Positions 27,789 through 41,150 of a stretch of 64,000 bases of DNA are shown piece after piece. The position numbers were made by a program, and so were the translations under genes. Numbering within the stretch: the stretch's first letter is position 1; each line of letters begins with the position of its first letter. The stretch comes from Ctena decussata. Lineage: Eukaryota; Mollusca; Bivalvia; Lucinida; Lucinidae. Where the stretch lies: contig OZ022510.1 in the NCBI GenBank assembly GCA_963989385.1, positions 31,191,448 to 31,255,447 of the forward strand. Direction: 5' to 3'. The notes under the pieces were generated by a model, which had not been told where the DNA came from, did not search any database, and saw only the letters and a list, made by a program, of their open reading frames with translations.

Positions 27789-28143
27789 ACCAATTGATAT
27801 CTGTATTGGAATCTTCCATCTTTAAATTTGGACAATTCCATCTCCCCATAGGGGATTCTCTGTTGGCGGCGGAAAGGCAAACAGTTCAGACCCTGATCAG
27901 ACTGCTCCTCTGGGAGCAGTTTGATCTGAGTCTGCGCTGTTTGCACATGGATGTCTGTCCATCTGTCCAAATATTTTTTGTTTCTATGATAACAAAAAAA
28001 TGTGTGGTTAAACACAAGGTGTAACATGTGGCTATTTTAGAAAATTGTAAATAGAAATAAGATATAAAAGTTCAAGTAAACAAACCGTAATTATCCCAAA
28101 AATAAGATAAAAAACCTTAAAAATCAAAGTAAACAACCGTAAT

Positions 28144-28551
28144 CACACTGGTCTGGCATTCAACACAGGCAACGAAGGCAACATACTATAAAACTCGATT
28201 GTTTTCACACACTTCTTAGATTAATTTCAAACTAATGTTTTTACGGACCCGGCAGTTTGTTATACCTCTTAGTCAGACCAGGTTTTCGACGAAATTCCGT
28301 CAAGTATAAATGCAGTGCTTGAATAAGTTTCTTTACCAATTCGTTGGCTAGTCGTTGTAGTCCAAAAAATGTCTTCAAGCATTTCTTGAATATTCATATC
28401 AATTCAGTAAAACTTTTGATTCCTATTTCAAGAGTCGGGGTTCGGATGGTCCGTGAGACTATATTTCTGAAACAAACTTATCCTGATGAGCGGAACAAGC
28501 AAGTTTCCTTACTTTGTCTTCGTTACCTGTGTTGAATGCCAGACCAGTGTG
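28144..28551. mobile_element. 408-bp MITE with about 40-bp inverted ends and GTAAT target duplication
   Basis: Starts CACACTGGTCTGGC and ends GCCAGACCAGTGTG. GTAAT lies directly outside both ends (28139-28143, 28552-28556). A 5-bp duplication and a CAC start are Transib-like features; assignment is tentative. Confidence 0.75.
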
Positions 28552-28588
28552 GTAATTACCATAAAAATACTATATTTTTAAAAATACA

Positions 28589-29457
28589 TTAAGGTGGTGA
28601 TAATCACTGATTTGGGACAAAGACAAAAATCTGCATAAAATACTCAAAATAACACTGATCTTTCCAAAACTTAGCAGATGCCTTCTTTATGTTGTTTCTC
28701 ATAATTTAGAATCCCAAAATTCAGCATTTGTTAATGTTAAAAAGTGTTTTTATAAGAGAAGATCAAAGGGTAATTTTCTGCGAATAAATCTGAAAAAATA
28801 ATATCATTATTGAAAAGATACTTAGTGCTTAGAGTACCTTGTTGCATAATGGAGAGCGTCCTAGCAATTATTTTTTCCATCTCTTTCACACATTATCAGG
28901 CTGAGCAGTTGAAAAAAGATGCAGTCTGTGTCCAAATTTTTTTGTCAAAACACACAGGTGAGACAGGTGATACTATTTTAACAAGGTTGAACAATTTCAT
29001 CTACACACCACTGATCATGTCAGTAATGTATTATTTATATTGTAGGTGTTAACATAGGTATGCTTGCCTACCCTATATTTAATAAATGTGTCCAGTGTAC
29101 ATTGCCTTTGTACATGGCTGAACATTGAGAAAAAGCTACCTTTTTCATCTGGTCTACATTACAATTTGAGAAAGAGTTGGAATAAATAATTGCTAGGACG
29201 CTCTTCATTATGCAATATTGCACCTTCAGCATTACGTAAATTTTCAATAACGATATTATTTTTTCAGATTTATTCGCAGAAAATTACCCTTTGATCTTTC
29301 CTTATAAAAACACTTTTTTAAGCAGCATGTACGTCTATTTTGTACTCTAAACTGTTAAGAACAACGAAAATAAGAAGTCTGCTAACTTTCAGGGAGATAC
29401 GTTCCTTTTTTATGGTTTTATGCAGGTTTTTACATTTATCATAAATCACCACCTTAA
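28589..29457. mobile_element. 869-bp foldback element flanked by TTAA
   Basis: TTAAGGTGGTGAT at the left and ATCACCACCTTAA at the right, with arms of nearly 290 bp recognisably inverted (for example GGGTAATTTTCTGCGAATAA against its complement). TTAA suggests a piggyBac- or Kolobok-type mobiliser. No transposase ORF. Confidence 0.75.
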
Positions 29458-31130
29458 AGAAAAAAATATTACACTTCAGGGTGAAATGGATATACCACCT
29501 CCGTGTTTTCTGCCATTTCTGTAGTAGGAGACAACTTTTGTGACTTCCTGTTTGCTTCCCACAGTGACAAGACCTTTCCCAAAAAATTATCTTATTAGGA
29601 AAGATTAAAGCTCATATGGGAGCAGCCTTATTGCCATTAAGCGTAGATGCCCTTGAGAAGGGAGGCAATCAAAAAAAGAGTAAATGTTAGTGTTATACTT
29701 CCCAGAAAGTGTACCTGTCCTTTTAATACTCCAGCAGTTGAAAAAAATTAATTTGCTTGTTGAGTGATGTGGAAAATTTCATTTGCCAAACTGGCGAACA
29801 ATGCAGACACTGATCACATTGTTCAAGAATTTATTTCTAGCCTTCGACCAGCAGGTTGCAAGACATAGGTATTACTTTTCTGGTGGTGTGGGCAGCGATG
29901 TAACTTTTCATCGAGTTTTCTGGTTAAGCTCTGTTTTGTGACAATGTAGACATAGTATTCCATTGAATTGTGGTTATTATCTTATAAAAACTGTATTAAT
30001 CCTGATACATGCCCCTGCTCTAATAAACGCCCCCCTGCCTCTTTTCTGAAACTAATGTTCTACGGTATTAACTTGCATGAATTCCTGTTTGCTTCTCTGG
30101 ATAAGGTAGCTCTTCGAAATGGGGTCTACTGTTAAAGGAAAGAATTTGCTCCTAGAGGAGCAAATTCTTTCCTTAAAGAGTTGACCACTTACTGAGAAGG
30201 GAGGCAAAAATAGGAGAGTCGCTTTCTCTGAAAGTACACTCATCACCTTTATATTGCTTATTTGATGTATTTTGGCAGTGGCTGATTTACTACACTTTAG
30301 GCTCTAAATAAACATCCACCCCTTTCACAAAATGCAACGCCCCCGGAGTGTTTGATAGGATTAATACAGTACGTATTACTGTTCCAGTGTAACTGGCAGC
30401 GATCTAAACTTTTGGCTCTGCTCTGTTTTGCAACAGAATGCACAGACAGGCGAGACATGGAATTCCGTGGAATTACACAGAATTCCATGGAATTACAGTT
30501 ACCTGAATATTTAGGATATTTACGGCAACAAAAATTACCTGTGGTAAAACTCCAGGTGTAACATCTTGTGGTGGCTATTTTAGAAAAGTCGTAAACAAAA
30601 ATAAGATAGAAAGTCCAGGTAAACAAAGTGGTTAAACCTGTAAAAAATGCAGATAAACTAATTCAATTAATGAAACATCACAGGAAAAAACGATTCTTGC
30701 TGTTTCAAAGGAGCTTCAGATAAGATAAGGTTTTGAGGATAAATTTCTTATTTCTCAAGGAAAACATACCTTGTGACTACTCATTAAAACCGTGTCGCTG
30801 AGACGGCTCTAATGAGAGGTCACAAGATATGTTTTTTTGAAGGATTATAAGAAGTTATCCCTAAATATCCCTGTGACCCCTTCATGTCTTTGGCCTTAAA
30901 AATTGTGTTTACAAACCTAAACAAGCTGCAAAATATCAGAAATGTTGGTATGAATGTTTTTAAGGTAAATGAAAACATTTTCAGGGGAAGCAACTCTGCC
31001 ATTTTGATTTTTGCCTCCCTTCTCATTAGAGGTCAACTCTTTAAGGACTTTGGGAGAAGGCCCCATAGGGGATGCAACTTTGCCAGTTTCATTCTTGCCT
31101 CCCTTCTCAGCAGGCATACACCACAACCCA
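29458..31130. other. Intergenic with degraded MITEs
   Basis: Diverged copies of the GCTCCTAGAGGAGC hairpin repeat (about 30020-30260), the 200-bp palindromic MITE (about 30710-30875) and the TTAAGGTG repeat (30960-31130). No gene. Confidence 0.5.
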
Positions 31131-31676
31131 TTAAAGGTAGGTTCCTGTACTAGCGATAACAAGTTGTCCACAAAATAATTTCGTCTTTTTCTGAACAGTA
31201 TTGAATTGTCTTATTTTTCTGAATTTGTTGCTACTGAGAAACTCGTCAGATGTTGAAGAAAATAGTCGTTTTCCCTTTTGGTTTATTTTCTTTCGTTGGA
31301 ATTCCAGTTCTAAAAATAACTATGATTATTATGTCTATAAGTGCGCGATTTCTGATGCCATTCTCCAAAGGTCAATTTTCCCTTATCGTGAGCTCTCCTA
31401 GAGGTCCTGGCATAGTGGATGGGTTAAAACTATCCCAAAATGCAATGCAGCATGACCTCAGCTGCGTTATCTATTTTTGGCGCGAACTAAAAATAGCGCT
31501 AACTGGTGTGCGAAGCAGAGTTAGGAAATCCCTTGCGTAACAACTTTTCTAATATTTTTTTGATTTACAATTTTTAGTGAAACTTATTCATTCCCTTTTA
31601 TAAGTGCTTTCCAACAACTTGGATGAAAGATCATCAAAATTATGATGCATCCCAAAGTACAGGAACCTACCTTTAA
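31131..31676. mobile_element. TTAA-flanked MITE (546 bp)
   Basis: Ends TTAAAGGTAGGTTCCTGTAC and GTACAGGAACCTACCTTTAA are perfect complements. No transposase ORF inside. Confidence 0.8.
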
Positions 31677-32164
31677 GCACCAGTGACGAAAATAGCATAA
31701 TTTGCAAACAGCATAGATCCTGATGAGGCGACTCATAATGAGCCGCCTCATCAAGATCTACACTGTTTGCCCTCTAGTCTTTGAATTCTCAATATGAAAT
31801 GTCTTGGACAAGGCATTTTTTTAATTTTTGCAGACATGAATTTTGTCGTCTGCTTTCAGGTGCTTAAAAGAGTTAATTTGTAAAAAAATTCTCTGATAAT
31901 ACAAATGGACTTGTCTGACTTCAGGGTTTAAAAAATTATCTAAAAAGAAAAATAAAATATAGAGGTATCCATGGGAGATTCATTAATACTCTTTCTGTGG
32001 AAAGCTGACTGCCAAGTAAGTACAGATAAACAAAATATTCACACCCTTCAACCACAAACATAAGGCAACCACAAACATAGGATCAAAATATTACAAATTT
32101 TTGGTAAGGGTAATGATTAAGTTACGTAAGTTTAAAATAACAAAACAAACTTAGGTAAAATAAT

Positions 32165-33362
32165 AAAATAATAATAGACTTTATTTACAGAGGGAAATAC
32201 ACATTTAGTTAAACACTAATCTTCCATGTGGCCCTCTCTTAAATGTAGTCGCAATGTGACAGAAAAAAAAGAAAAGAAACAAAAAAAAAGCATGCAGAAT
32301 GTCATATTTTAAGAATACACACATCCAACCTGTCAGTTTCCTACTGCAAAAATTGCAAGTATCAGGACAAAACTACCAACACAAATACCACAGGCCCACA
32401 TTACTCCGCCTACACCAAACTTTGTAATCAAGGTCTGCACCAGATGCTACCCAGTAAAAACTGGTTAGGAATTCTCCTAACTGGAAAAAGGACTACACAA
32501 AATTCAAAAACAGCAGTCCAGTTGAACAGAAGTGTCCCAATAATGTACACTTATTACAGTAAGCTCACAGAAATGTCCAAATAATGTACACTTTTTACAG
32601 CAATCTCACATTTTCTACAGATCTGTAACACTCACATATATACTGAAGATAACACTATAAAAACTGTAAGTATAGAGACAAATATGGCAGAACAAACACT
32701 GCAGAGCCTGATCAGACTGCTCCAAAAAATTGGAGAAGTACAATCAGGGTTTGTCCAAATATGTACAGTTATTATGACAAGTCCTCCAAAAAACTAGAAC
32801 TACATAATAAACATACACACACAAACACACACACACAAAAAAAATCCATATTATTATGATGAAGAACTAAAATAGAATATACAATAATGATAATACAAAT
32901 CAGCTTTTCAACCATTTTATGAAATTATTATGAAAAGAATTAACAGTATTTAAATTTTTCAGTTCAGAAGGTAAACTGTTCCAGACAATTGGTCCTGAAT
33001 ATGTGATGCTTTGTTTAAATATTTCTCTGTTAGGTCGGGGTGTGGTGAAATTTGAAGATACAGCTGACCGTAACAAAGGCAGATTATCATTAACAATTCT
33101 TTGATTAAACATCTCATTGATATATGGAGGTGTTTCTGATTTATAAACTTTAAACATGAATTTAGATTTTCGTAAAAATAGTCTTTCATATATAGTCAGT
33201 ATTTTCAATTCTTGCATACTTTCCAGAACATTTTCAACATTGTAATCCAATATAATCTTGCATGCACGTTTTTGCAGACGGAAAAGTCTGTTGAGATTAA
33301 GTTGGGACGTCCCACCCCATAGTGTACTAAGTTACAATAGTCTGTATGAGGCTGAATGTAAG
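32165..33362 (-). pseudogene. 5'-truncated LINE with RT C-terminal region
   Basis: The frame 32900-33250 encodes the RT thumb and C-terminal tail: PPYINEMF, then FKQSITYSGPIVWNSLP and a FIKWLK end. That pattern is common to L2/CR1/Jockey-type LINEs. A frameshift near 33260 separates it from LFRLQKRA-like upstream sequence. The 3' end at about 32165 is an AATAAAGTCTATTATT-type tail. It is not functional. Confidence 0.75.
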
Positions 33363-33368
33363 TTAAAG

Positions 33369-33647
33369 GTGTTGGTTGGTTGGTTGATTTGATGCTTAAC
33401 GTCCACGGTAAACAACTAAGGTCATGTCGGGACGGTCAGTTAACCTAACCACACTATTCCTGGGCAGGCTTAGACCTCCTAAGCAGTTAACCAGTACTAA
33501 CTGCACATACTTTCGCCAGTAACTGACAACTGCCCTTCTTGAATCAAGGGAAGGAGAAACGAAAGTATGTGGCCAGACCGGGATTCGAACCCAGGACCTC
33601 TGACTTACGAGTCAGGTGCCCTACCGATTGCGCTACCCGGCCCGGCC
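33369..33647 (-). mobile_element. tRNA-derived SINE, family 1, copy 1
   Basis: The head on the minus strand has a perfect pol III A box (TAGCGCAATCGG) and B box (GGTTCGAATCC) and reads like a tRNA with CGT in the anticodon position. The body contains CTTAGGAGGTCTAAGCCTGC, and the tail is (CAAC)n. Two further copies are at 47685 and 52692. Confidence 0.88.
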
Positions 33648-33685
33648 AAACTTAGGTGTAGTTTAAATACTTGTTCAATGCAATG

Positions 33686-33909
33686 TACCGTAAAAATTCT
33701 GAAAATTGGGACACCTGAAATAATTACCATACTGGTCCTGAAAATGGAGCAGTCTGGTGTTACAATTTGCAGCAGTGCATACATAAGATGTGGATGAAGT
33801 GGCAAACAGTGCAAGCCCTGATCACACTGCTCCTTTAGATGCAGTGTAATCTGGGTTTGCACTGATTGCTCAGACCTATTTGTTCCAATACTTAGAACTG
33901 TTACGGTAA
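33686..33909. mobile_element. About 220-bp MITE, GATCAGACTGCTCC family
   Basis: Ends resemble TACCGTAAAAATTCT and TTACGGTAA, with a central palindrome around GATCA-GACTGCTCC. Other copies or parts occur at about 35897-36118, 37940-38158, 39485-39575 and 53797-54003, with core fragments near 27850-27950, 31700-31780, 32695-32760 and 51950-52010. Confidence 0.65.
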
Positions 33910-33926
33910 TAATGATACCACTTTTT

Positions 33927-34954
33927 AGCTCGCCTGAACGAAAGTTCATGAAGAGCTATTGTTGTCACCCTGGCGTCGGCGTCCGGATTGGATGTTTTGG
34001 TTAAAGTTTTTTAAAGACCTATATCTCCTTAACCCATGGATGGATTCATTTGATACTTGCACTGTAGTTAGATATTGGTCCAAGGTTTAACAGGGTACCA
34101 CCCCCACCCCACTCCGTGACCTTGATGTCAAGGTCATGGACTTAGAAAATTGGAAGTGTTTTTGTATTGGATGTTTTGGTTAAAGTTTTATAAAGCCCAA
34201 TATCTCCTTAACCCATAGATGGATTCATTTGATACTTGCATTATAGTTAGATATTGGTCCAAAGTTTTCCAAGGCACTACCCCCACCCCCCTCAGTGACC
34301 TTGATGTCAAGGTCATGGACTTAGAAAATTTAATGTTTTGGTTAAAGTTTTTTAAAGACATATATCTCCTGAACCCATAGAAGAATTCTTTTTATATTTG
34401 CACTGTACCTAGATATTAGTCCAAAGTTTTACAGAGTACTACCCCAACCCCGCTCAGTGACTTTGATGTCGAGGTCAGGGACTTAGGAAATTTGGTCTTT
34501 ATTAAAGTTTTCTAATTGCATACTGATTCATAATGCTTGACAGAGATTTAGTTTACACTTGAACTGATGTTAGACAATTTTTTTGAGATTTTACAAAACA
34601 CTATGTACTTATTTCACAGTGCCACGATGGACTCAGTTGATACTTATACTTGGACTGATGTTAGATAATGGTTCAAAGTTTTGATGCCCCCCCCCCCCCC
34701 CCAACCCGAAACCCCCACTGCCACCCCTTAGTTCTTTGAGCTCAAGCTCATGGACTATGAAATTTCATGTGGATTTTTTTTATTTTAATTTCATTTTAAA
34801 CTTATTTCTGAGATAGCTTTTGTTTCTAAATGTGTTGTCATTATGGACATGCTTGCCTGAAGTTTTATGCATAGCCGTCCACACCACCATAGCGACTGTG
34901 TGATGGGCAAGCACCTATTCAGGCGAGCTATGCTGTCAGGCGACAGCTCTTGTT
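33927..34954 (+). mobile_element. Helentron-like element of the AGCTCGCCTGAAC family with about 170-bp tandem units (copy F)
   Basis: Starts AGCTCGCCTGAACGAAAGTT and ends in TTCAGGCGAGCT, then the GCTGTC-AGGC-GACAGC hairpin and TCTTGTT. Between them are repeated units with TTTGGTTAAAGTTTTWTAAAG, ATATCTCCT and GTGACCTTGATGTCAAGGTC, decaying toward the 3' side. It shares terminal design with the AGCTCACCTGAGC family. Confidence 0.7.
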
Positions 34955-35178
34955 TTTTTCTTTTTTTCTTTCCACTGTCATGGGCTGGTTGATGTGAAAA
35001 TTGTGACCTTATGGTACTTGTTTTTTCTTTTGCACTTGAAACTGTCTCAGCCAGTCAGGGGCAAACAAGTCAAGAGTTGCGCAAAAAGTCAAGAATTGCA
35101 GTTGCAGCATGGATGAATGTCTTAAAAAAAATCATTTTGTGATAGGCTGATAGCGCTGTTAGTTTCATTAACCTTTTC

Positions 35179-35513
35179 ACACAGGGTATAATCGATTCCG
35201 CTAATTTTCGCTTCCTGCAGAGACTGTACGTCCTATTTGGCTTCCGCCGAGACTGTCTGCGAACTCTTGCTTCCTGCCGAGACTTCTGTACATGATAAAT
35301 GGCTTCCTGCAGAGACTGTCCGCATGATTCTGCTTCCTGCCGAGGCTCTCGGCAGGAAGCAGAATCACGCAGACAGTCTCGGCAGGAAGCCATTTTACGA
35401 GGACAGTAGTCTCTGCAGGAAGCAAGAGTTCGCGGACAGTCTCGGCGGAAACCAAATATGACGTACAGTCTCTGCAGGAAGCGAAAATTGGCGGAATCGA
35501 TTATACCCTGTGT
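35179..35513. mobile_element. Foldback element built of GCTTCCTGC-GAGACTGT repeats
   Basis: A palindrome of about 335 bp with virtually no spacer (centre near 35346). Each arm consists of about five direct repeats containing GCTTCCTGCNGAGACTGT, 30-45 bp apart. Its ends are ACACAGGGTATAATCGATTC and the complement. ORFs across it are artefacts. Confidence 0.85.
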
Positions 35514-36398
35514 TTAAGCCAAACTTTTCATATTTTCCTAGTTATTATTTCTTCAGTTCAGCAAGGTTAAGTTAAAAGGACATGATACAGTTTAAAAAAA
35601 CTAGAGTGCGAATAGGGTAAAATAAAAAAAAGAAAGAAAAACATAAAAACAAACACACAATTGAAAACAAAACTGTAAGAATAATAATGAAGAAAAAAAA
35701 AAAATACTTGCCACAAGAAAAGGTGTGTAATGGCACAGGATTTTTGTGAAAGCTAAACTGCTTGAGGTTGAGACTTAGCATGATTACATTTTCGTGATTT
35801 GATCAAAGCTGCAATCCTTTCCTCAATAGAGCCACCTTGCTGAGGTGGTTCTGATGGGGACCAACAATAAATTTTATGTTTAAATACTAGAAAATTTACG
35901 GTACCATGAAACTCGTAAACAATTGGCACACTTTAAATGATTACTCTTAATTGTCCTTAAAATGGAACAGTTTCGTTTTACAATGTAGTAATGCATCCAA
36001 AAGATGCAACTGGAATTGCAAACAGTGTAGACCCTGATCAGACTGCTCCTCGAGCAGTCTGATCTGGTTCTGAACTGTTTGCTCAGACCTGCTTGTCTGT
36101 CCCAATACTTAGATTTCAGAGTTACCCTATTTATCCTAATAAGTGTCCTTGCTCTAATAAACGCCCCCTGTCGCTTTTCCGAAAATAATGTTATATTTAA
36201 CATGTGAATTCTTGGTTGTTTCATTATGTGAAGTTTCTCTTTGAAATGGGATCTAGTTCTAAAGGAAATTCTTTCCTTTAAGAGTTGATCCCTGCTGAAA
36301 AGGGAGGCTAAAATACTAAAGTTGCTTCCTCTGAAAGTACATGTATGCCCATTCACTTTAATGCCGTAATTTGGTAGTGGCTGATTTACAGTATTTTG

Positions 36399-37587
36399 AG
36401 CTCGCCTGAACGAAAGTTCAGGAAGAGCTATTGTTGTCACCCCGGCGTCGGCGTCAGCGTCCGCGTCCTCGTCCGCGTCGGCGTCCAGATTGGATGTTTT
36501 GGTTAAAGTTTTTTAAAGACCTATATCTCCTTAACCCATGGATGGATTGTTTTGATACTTGCCCTGTAGGTAGATATTGGTCCAAAGTTTAACAGGGTAC
36601 CACCCCCACCCACTCCATGACCTTGATGTCAAGGTCATGGACTTAGAAAATTGGGAGTATTTTTGGACTGGATGTTTTGGTTAAAGTTTTATAAAGCCCA
36701 ATATCTCCTTAACCCATTGATGGATTCCTTTGATACTTGCACTGTAGTTAGATATTGGTCCAAAGTTTTCCAAGGTACTACCCCCACCCCCCTCAGTGAC
36801 CTTGATGTCAAGGTCATGGATTTAGAAAATTGTCTTTTTATTGATTGGATGTTTTGGTTAAAGTCTTTTAAAGACACATATCTCCTGAACCCAGTGATGA
36901 ATTCTTTTTATATTTGCACTTTAGTTAGATATTAGTCCAAAGTTTTGCTGAGTACTACCCCAACCCTGCTCAGTGACCTTGATGTCAAGGTCACGGACTT
37001 TGGAAATTTGTTCTTTATTAAAGTTTTCTAATTGCATACTGATTCATAATGCTTGGCAGAGATTTAGTTTACACTTGAACTGATGTTAGACACTTTTTTG
37101 AGTTTTTACAAAACACTATATACTTACCCCACTGGATGACCTTGAAGTCAAGGTCATCGACTTAGAATTTTGTCTTAAAGATTTTGGTTACAGTTTTATA
37201 TTTATGAAGACATAGTTTCACAGTGCCACGATGGACTCAGTTGATACTAATACTTGGACTGATGTTAGATAATGGTTCAAGGTTTAGTTACATCCTAGCC
37301 CCCCTCCCCCCCCCCCCCCCCCCCACCCCACCCCACCCCACCCCACCCCACCCCTACCGCTTAGTTCTTTGACCTCAAGCTCATGGACTTTGAAATTTCA
37401 TGTGGGTTTTTTTATTTTAATTTTATTTTAAGACTTATTTCTTAGATAGCTTTTGTTTATAGATGTGTTGTCATTATGGACATGCTTGCCTGAAGTTTTA
37501 TGCATAGAAGTCCACACCTCCAAAGCAACTGTGTGATGGGCAAGCACCTATTCAGGCGAGCTATGCTGTCAGGCGACAGCTCTTGTT
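36399..37587 (+). mobile_element. Helentron-like element, AGCTCGCCTGAAC family (copy G)
   Basis: Same start, tandem units and hairpin end as 33927-34954, with a C-rich (CCCCA)n tract at 37302-37357. Confidence 0.7.
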
Positions 37588-39810
37588 TTTTTTGCTCTTA
37601 ATAACGCTCCCTTTTGGAAATGCAGTGCCCCGGGGCATTGAATAGGATTAACAAGGTAATATTTTCCTGACGCTGTGCATGATCTTTCAGTGTTTACCAT
37701 CATTTTGGCTAACTTTATTACATGGGTGGGAGTGTGTATTATCAGTATCGCATGACTGCTTCTTGTGATCTGACGAAATCTGCGATCTTAATTATAAGGA
37801 TGTTTTATTCCTCGCTAATTGTTTACATCGTGGCAATTGAGTGCACCGAGTTGTCACACACAATCAATGTTGTTTACTATAAGGTGAACGTATTGCAATG
37901 AATCGATCCCTAGGTTTTTCAATCAATCCCTATTATTGTAAAAATTCTGATGATAGGGACAGATAGGTCTGAGCAAACAGTGCAGACCCTGACCAGACTG
38001 CTCCTGAAGGAGCAGTCTGATCAGGGTCTATACTGTATGTCATACAACCTGCATCTTTTGGATGCATTACTGCACTGTAAAACCAAACAGTTCCATTCTA
38101 GAATAGTTAAGGAAATTATTTTTCATGTAGATGTCCCAATTTTTGGAAATTTTACGATATTATTCCCCAAGAAGGGGTGAATTGGTGTTGATGTCAATAA
38201 AACCATACTGCCTGCTGGGGATAAAAAAAGTCACTTTCAAAACATGTTTTCAGTGACTGGCAGTGCAAAAGTGCATTTATTGGTCTGTAATTGGGGTCAG
38301 TATATGTGCTCTAAAAGATGCCCGCAAGGCGTTTTGTTTTTTTGCAGGGCTGGTGACTGTTTTTGGAGTCATTTGAACTGCATGGGGGAAAGTTTTCAGG
38401 ATTATTCCTGAATTCAGGATTTTTGAGTTTTACTGTCCCCATTCAAAGTATAGGAAAACTCCTCATTTCAGGATTATAAACCATTGATTTCAGGATTTTG
38501 ATGTTTTGAAACTTTCACCCATGGAACTGTATTACATGTACATCTTGATATTTGAAAGTAAATTACCTATCCATGGGTGTAGCCATAGAAGAGAAGTAAC
38601 TCCTCTGGGCTTATCCTAAATTAACTATTTAGATCGTAAGCTACATTTTAATATATAACATTGATATTCTCAGTATAAAAAACGAAAGTAGAAACCCTAA
38701 TAGGAAGGGCTTATATTCAAAATGCTTGGCACTTTGAGGGAGATGGCAGCAAAAGAGTGAATACCAAGTATTGCATTTACCTTGTAATAGTTAAAGAGAG
38801 ACATGTGTGTGCTTGTTCTCCCCTGCTGAGAGGTTAGTGTCCTGGACTCATAATCGTGAAGTTGTGGGTCCGAGTTTGGCCTAGTCACTGTTATTAGTCT
38901 TCACTAGCTTTTGGATTAATTCATGCCCATCATATATCACTGTGTTCCCCATTAGCCCAAAATTACTAAAATACTGTTGAAGGAGCTGTTAAACCCCATT
39001 AATCATCTAAGTGTCTTTGCCATATAATATATTTTTGTAGTGAAATACTTGTAATTAGATGAAACATGTCTTTAAATTCAAGATCTTTTGCTAAAAGCAC
39101 ATTTTAACCCAAATATTTTCTTGAAAAAAGGCAATTAAAATGATACCCCAAAATTTTGTTTGTCTGGAGCTCAAGACTGGCACAACAGAGCTCGATATAG
39201 GGGATCAGTCTGTTACTATGTTGTCACCCCTCATTAAGCAGTTCAAGTTTTATTGAGAAAAAATTCTGAAATCGCCATAACATCGAATTGTGGAGGAAGA
39301 ACTTTTCCCTGTGTTGTTGCTCAGTTACCAGATTTTGTTTATTGGAATTTGCCTGCAATATCAGATTATGGCTTGCGGATAGAATTTATAAATACTCATT
39401 ATCGTAATAACTCTATTTTTGTGCATGTCTGTGTATTGTTTAGAGTATTACTGAAACACCATAATTCACTCAATTAATTTTGACAGACTGCAAAGCAAGC
39501 AGTGTAGACTCAGATCAGACTGCTCCTGAGGAGCAGTCTGATCAGGGTCTGCACTGTTTGCCAGAATGTTAGAAACATCTCCCGATACTACAAAGAAAGA
39601 AGAATTTAATTCCCCTGTCTGAATATTTAGACAAAATACGGTAGTAAGACATTGAAATCAACAACTGAATCCTGTAATACTAGTCTTCAGGAAGTATGAT
39701 TTATGAAATACTCATATTTTTAGTAAACAATAACAAAATAACAAGTTCTATTACACGTCATTGCATTTTATACATTTGTATAACAACATCGAATTGCCGG
39801 TTGTGTTTTT
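37588..39810. other. Intergenic with MITE copies
   Basis: Two GATCAGACTGCTCC-family copies (about 37940-38158 and 39485-39575) and a degenerate tRNA-like stretch near 38815-38885. No gene. Confidence 0.45.
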
Positions 39811-41150
39811 AGCTCACCTGAGCCGAAGGCTCACAGGTGAGCTTATAGTATAGGCAGGCATCCGTCGTCCGTCGTCCGTCCGTCGTCCGTCCGTCGTCCG
39901 TCCGTCAATATTTTCAAACAACATCTCCTCTGAAACTACAAGGCCCATTGTTACCAAATTTCATATATAGCATCTATAGGCAGGGGGAACCAATAATACT
40001 GTTTTTTATCCAAATCGCTTCAGAACTTTGGTTGCTATGGCAACTTAAAGTTTCCATTGACTTGTATGGGAAAAATTGAAAATTTGCATTTATTGCTATT
40101 TCTCTGCAGATAATTTGATAAATCTTTTTACAGAAATGTTCCTTGAGTAGCTCTCTATCAGCCACATGAAATAAATGTTAATTGCACAATTTGGCTGGTT
40201 GCCATGGCAACCGAATGGTGAAAAATGGAAAAAATATTCAAAAATCATCTCCTCAGAAACTATGCAACCAATAAAGCTCAAACTTCACAGAAAGGATCTT
40301 GGTACTACCCTCTATAAAAATACTGTTTTTCATGGCAATTGCTCCAGCAGTTTGGTTGCAATGGCAAATTTAAGTTGCCATTGACTTATAATGGGAAAAT
40401 GGAAAATTTGCATTTATTGCTATGTCACTGCAGATATTTTGACAAAACTTTTATAGAACTGTTCCTTGAGTAGTCCTCAACCAGCCATATCAAATTAATG
40501 CAAATCAAGCTATTTGGCTGGTTGCCATGGCAACCGAATGGTTAAAAATAGAAAGAATATTAAAAAATCATCTTCTCAGAAACTATGCAACCAATAAAGC
40601 TCAAACTTCACAGAAAGGATCTTGGTACTACCTTCTATAAAAATACTGTTTTTCTTGGCAATTGCTCCAGTAGTTTGGTTGCTATGGCAACTTAAAGCTG
40701 CCATTGGCTTATAATGGGAAAAATGGAAATCCGCAATTTTTGCTATCTCACTGCAGTTATTTGGATTTTTTTCCTACAGAAATGTTTCTTGAGTAGTCCT
40801 CTATGATTCATATTCATATTAATTTTGTCCAAATCACCGAATTTGATTAGTTGCCATGATGGCAACATAAATGAACAAAAAAATGAAAAAATATTCAAAA
40901 CTATATAGGGGGATGAAGCTGATTCTTTGCATACATATTCATGACATTAGCCACTACATAGATATTGTTTTCTTTTATTGTTGCTCATTTGGTTTCATTG
41001 CTATGGCATTTTAAAGTTTCCATAGACTAACAACTCAGTCAGCGTTGAAATGAGGCCACATTGTACAATTTACTTTAGAGTTACCTACCCTTGAGCGCTG
41101 AGGATGAATGGACTCAGGTGAGCTACAGGACCAATGGTCCTCTGGTTATT
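39811..41150 (+). mobile_element. Helentron-like element with about 310-bp tandem units (copy E)
   Basis: Starts AGCTCACCTGAGCC, followed by a (CCGTCGT)n tract and three diverging units marked by TGGTTGCYATGGCAAC and ATCTYCTCAGAAACTATGC. It ends CTCAGGTGAGCT, the AGGACC-AAT-GGTCCT hairpin and CTGGTTATT. Confidence 0.68.

Noticed and set aside
35070..35461. Repetitive ORFs (PAET and CRKP-like units)
   Set aside because: Translation of a palindromic foldback repeat on both strands.
36651..36935. 94-residue ORF
   Set aside because: Lies wholly in tandem units of a Helentron-like element.
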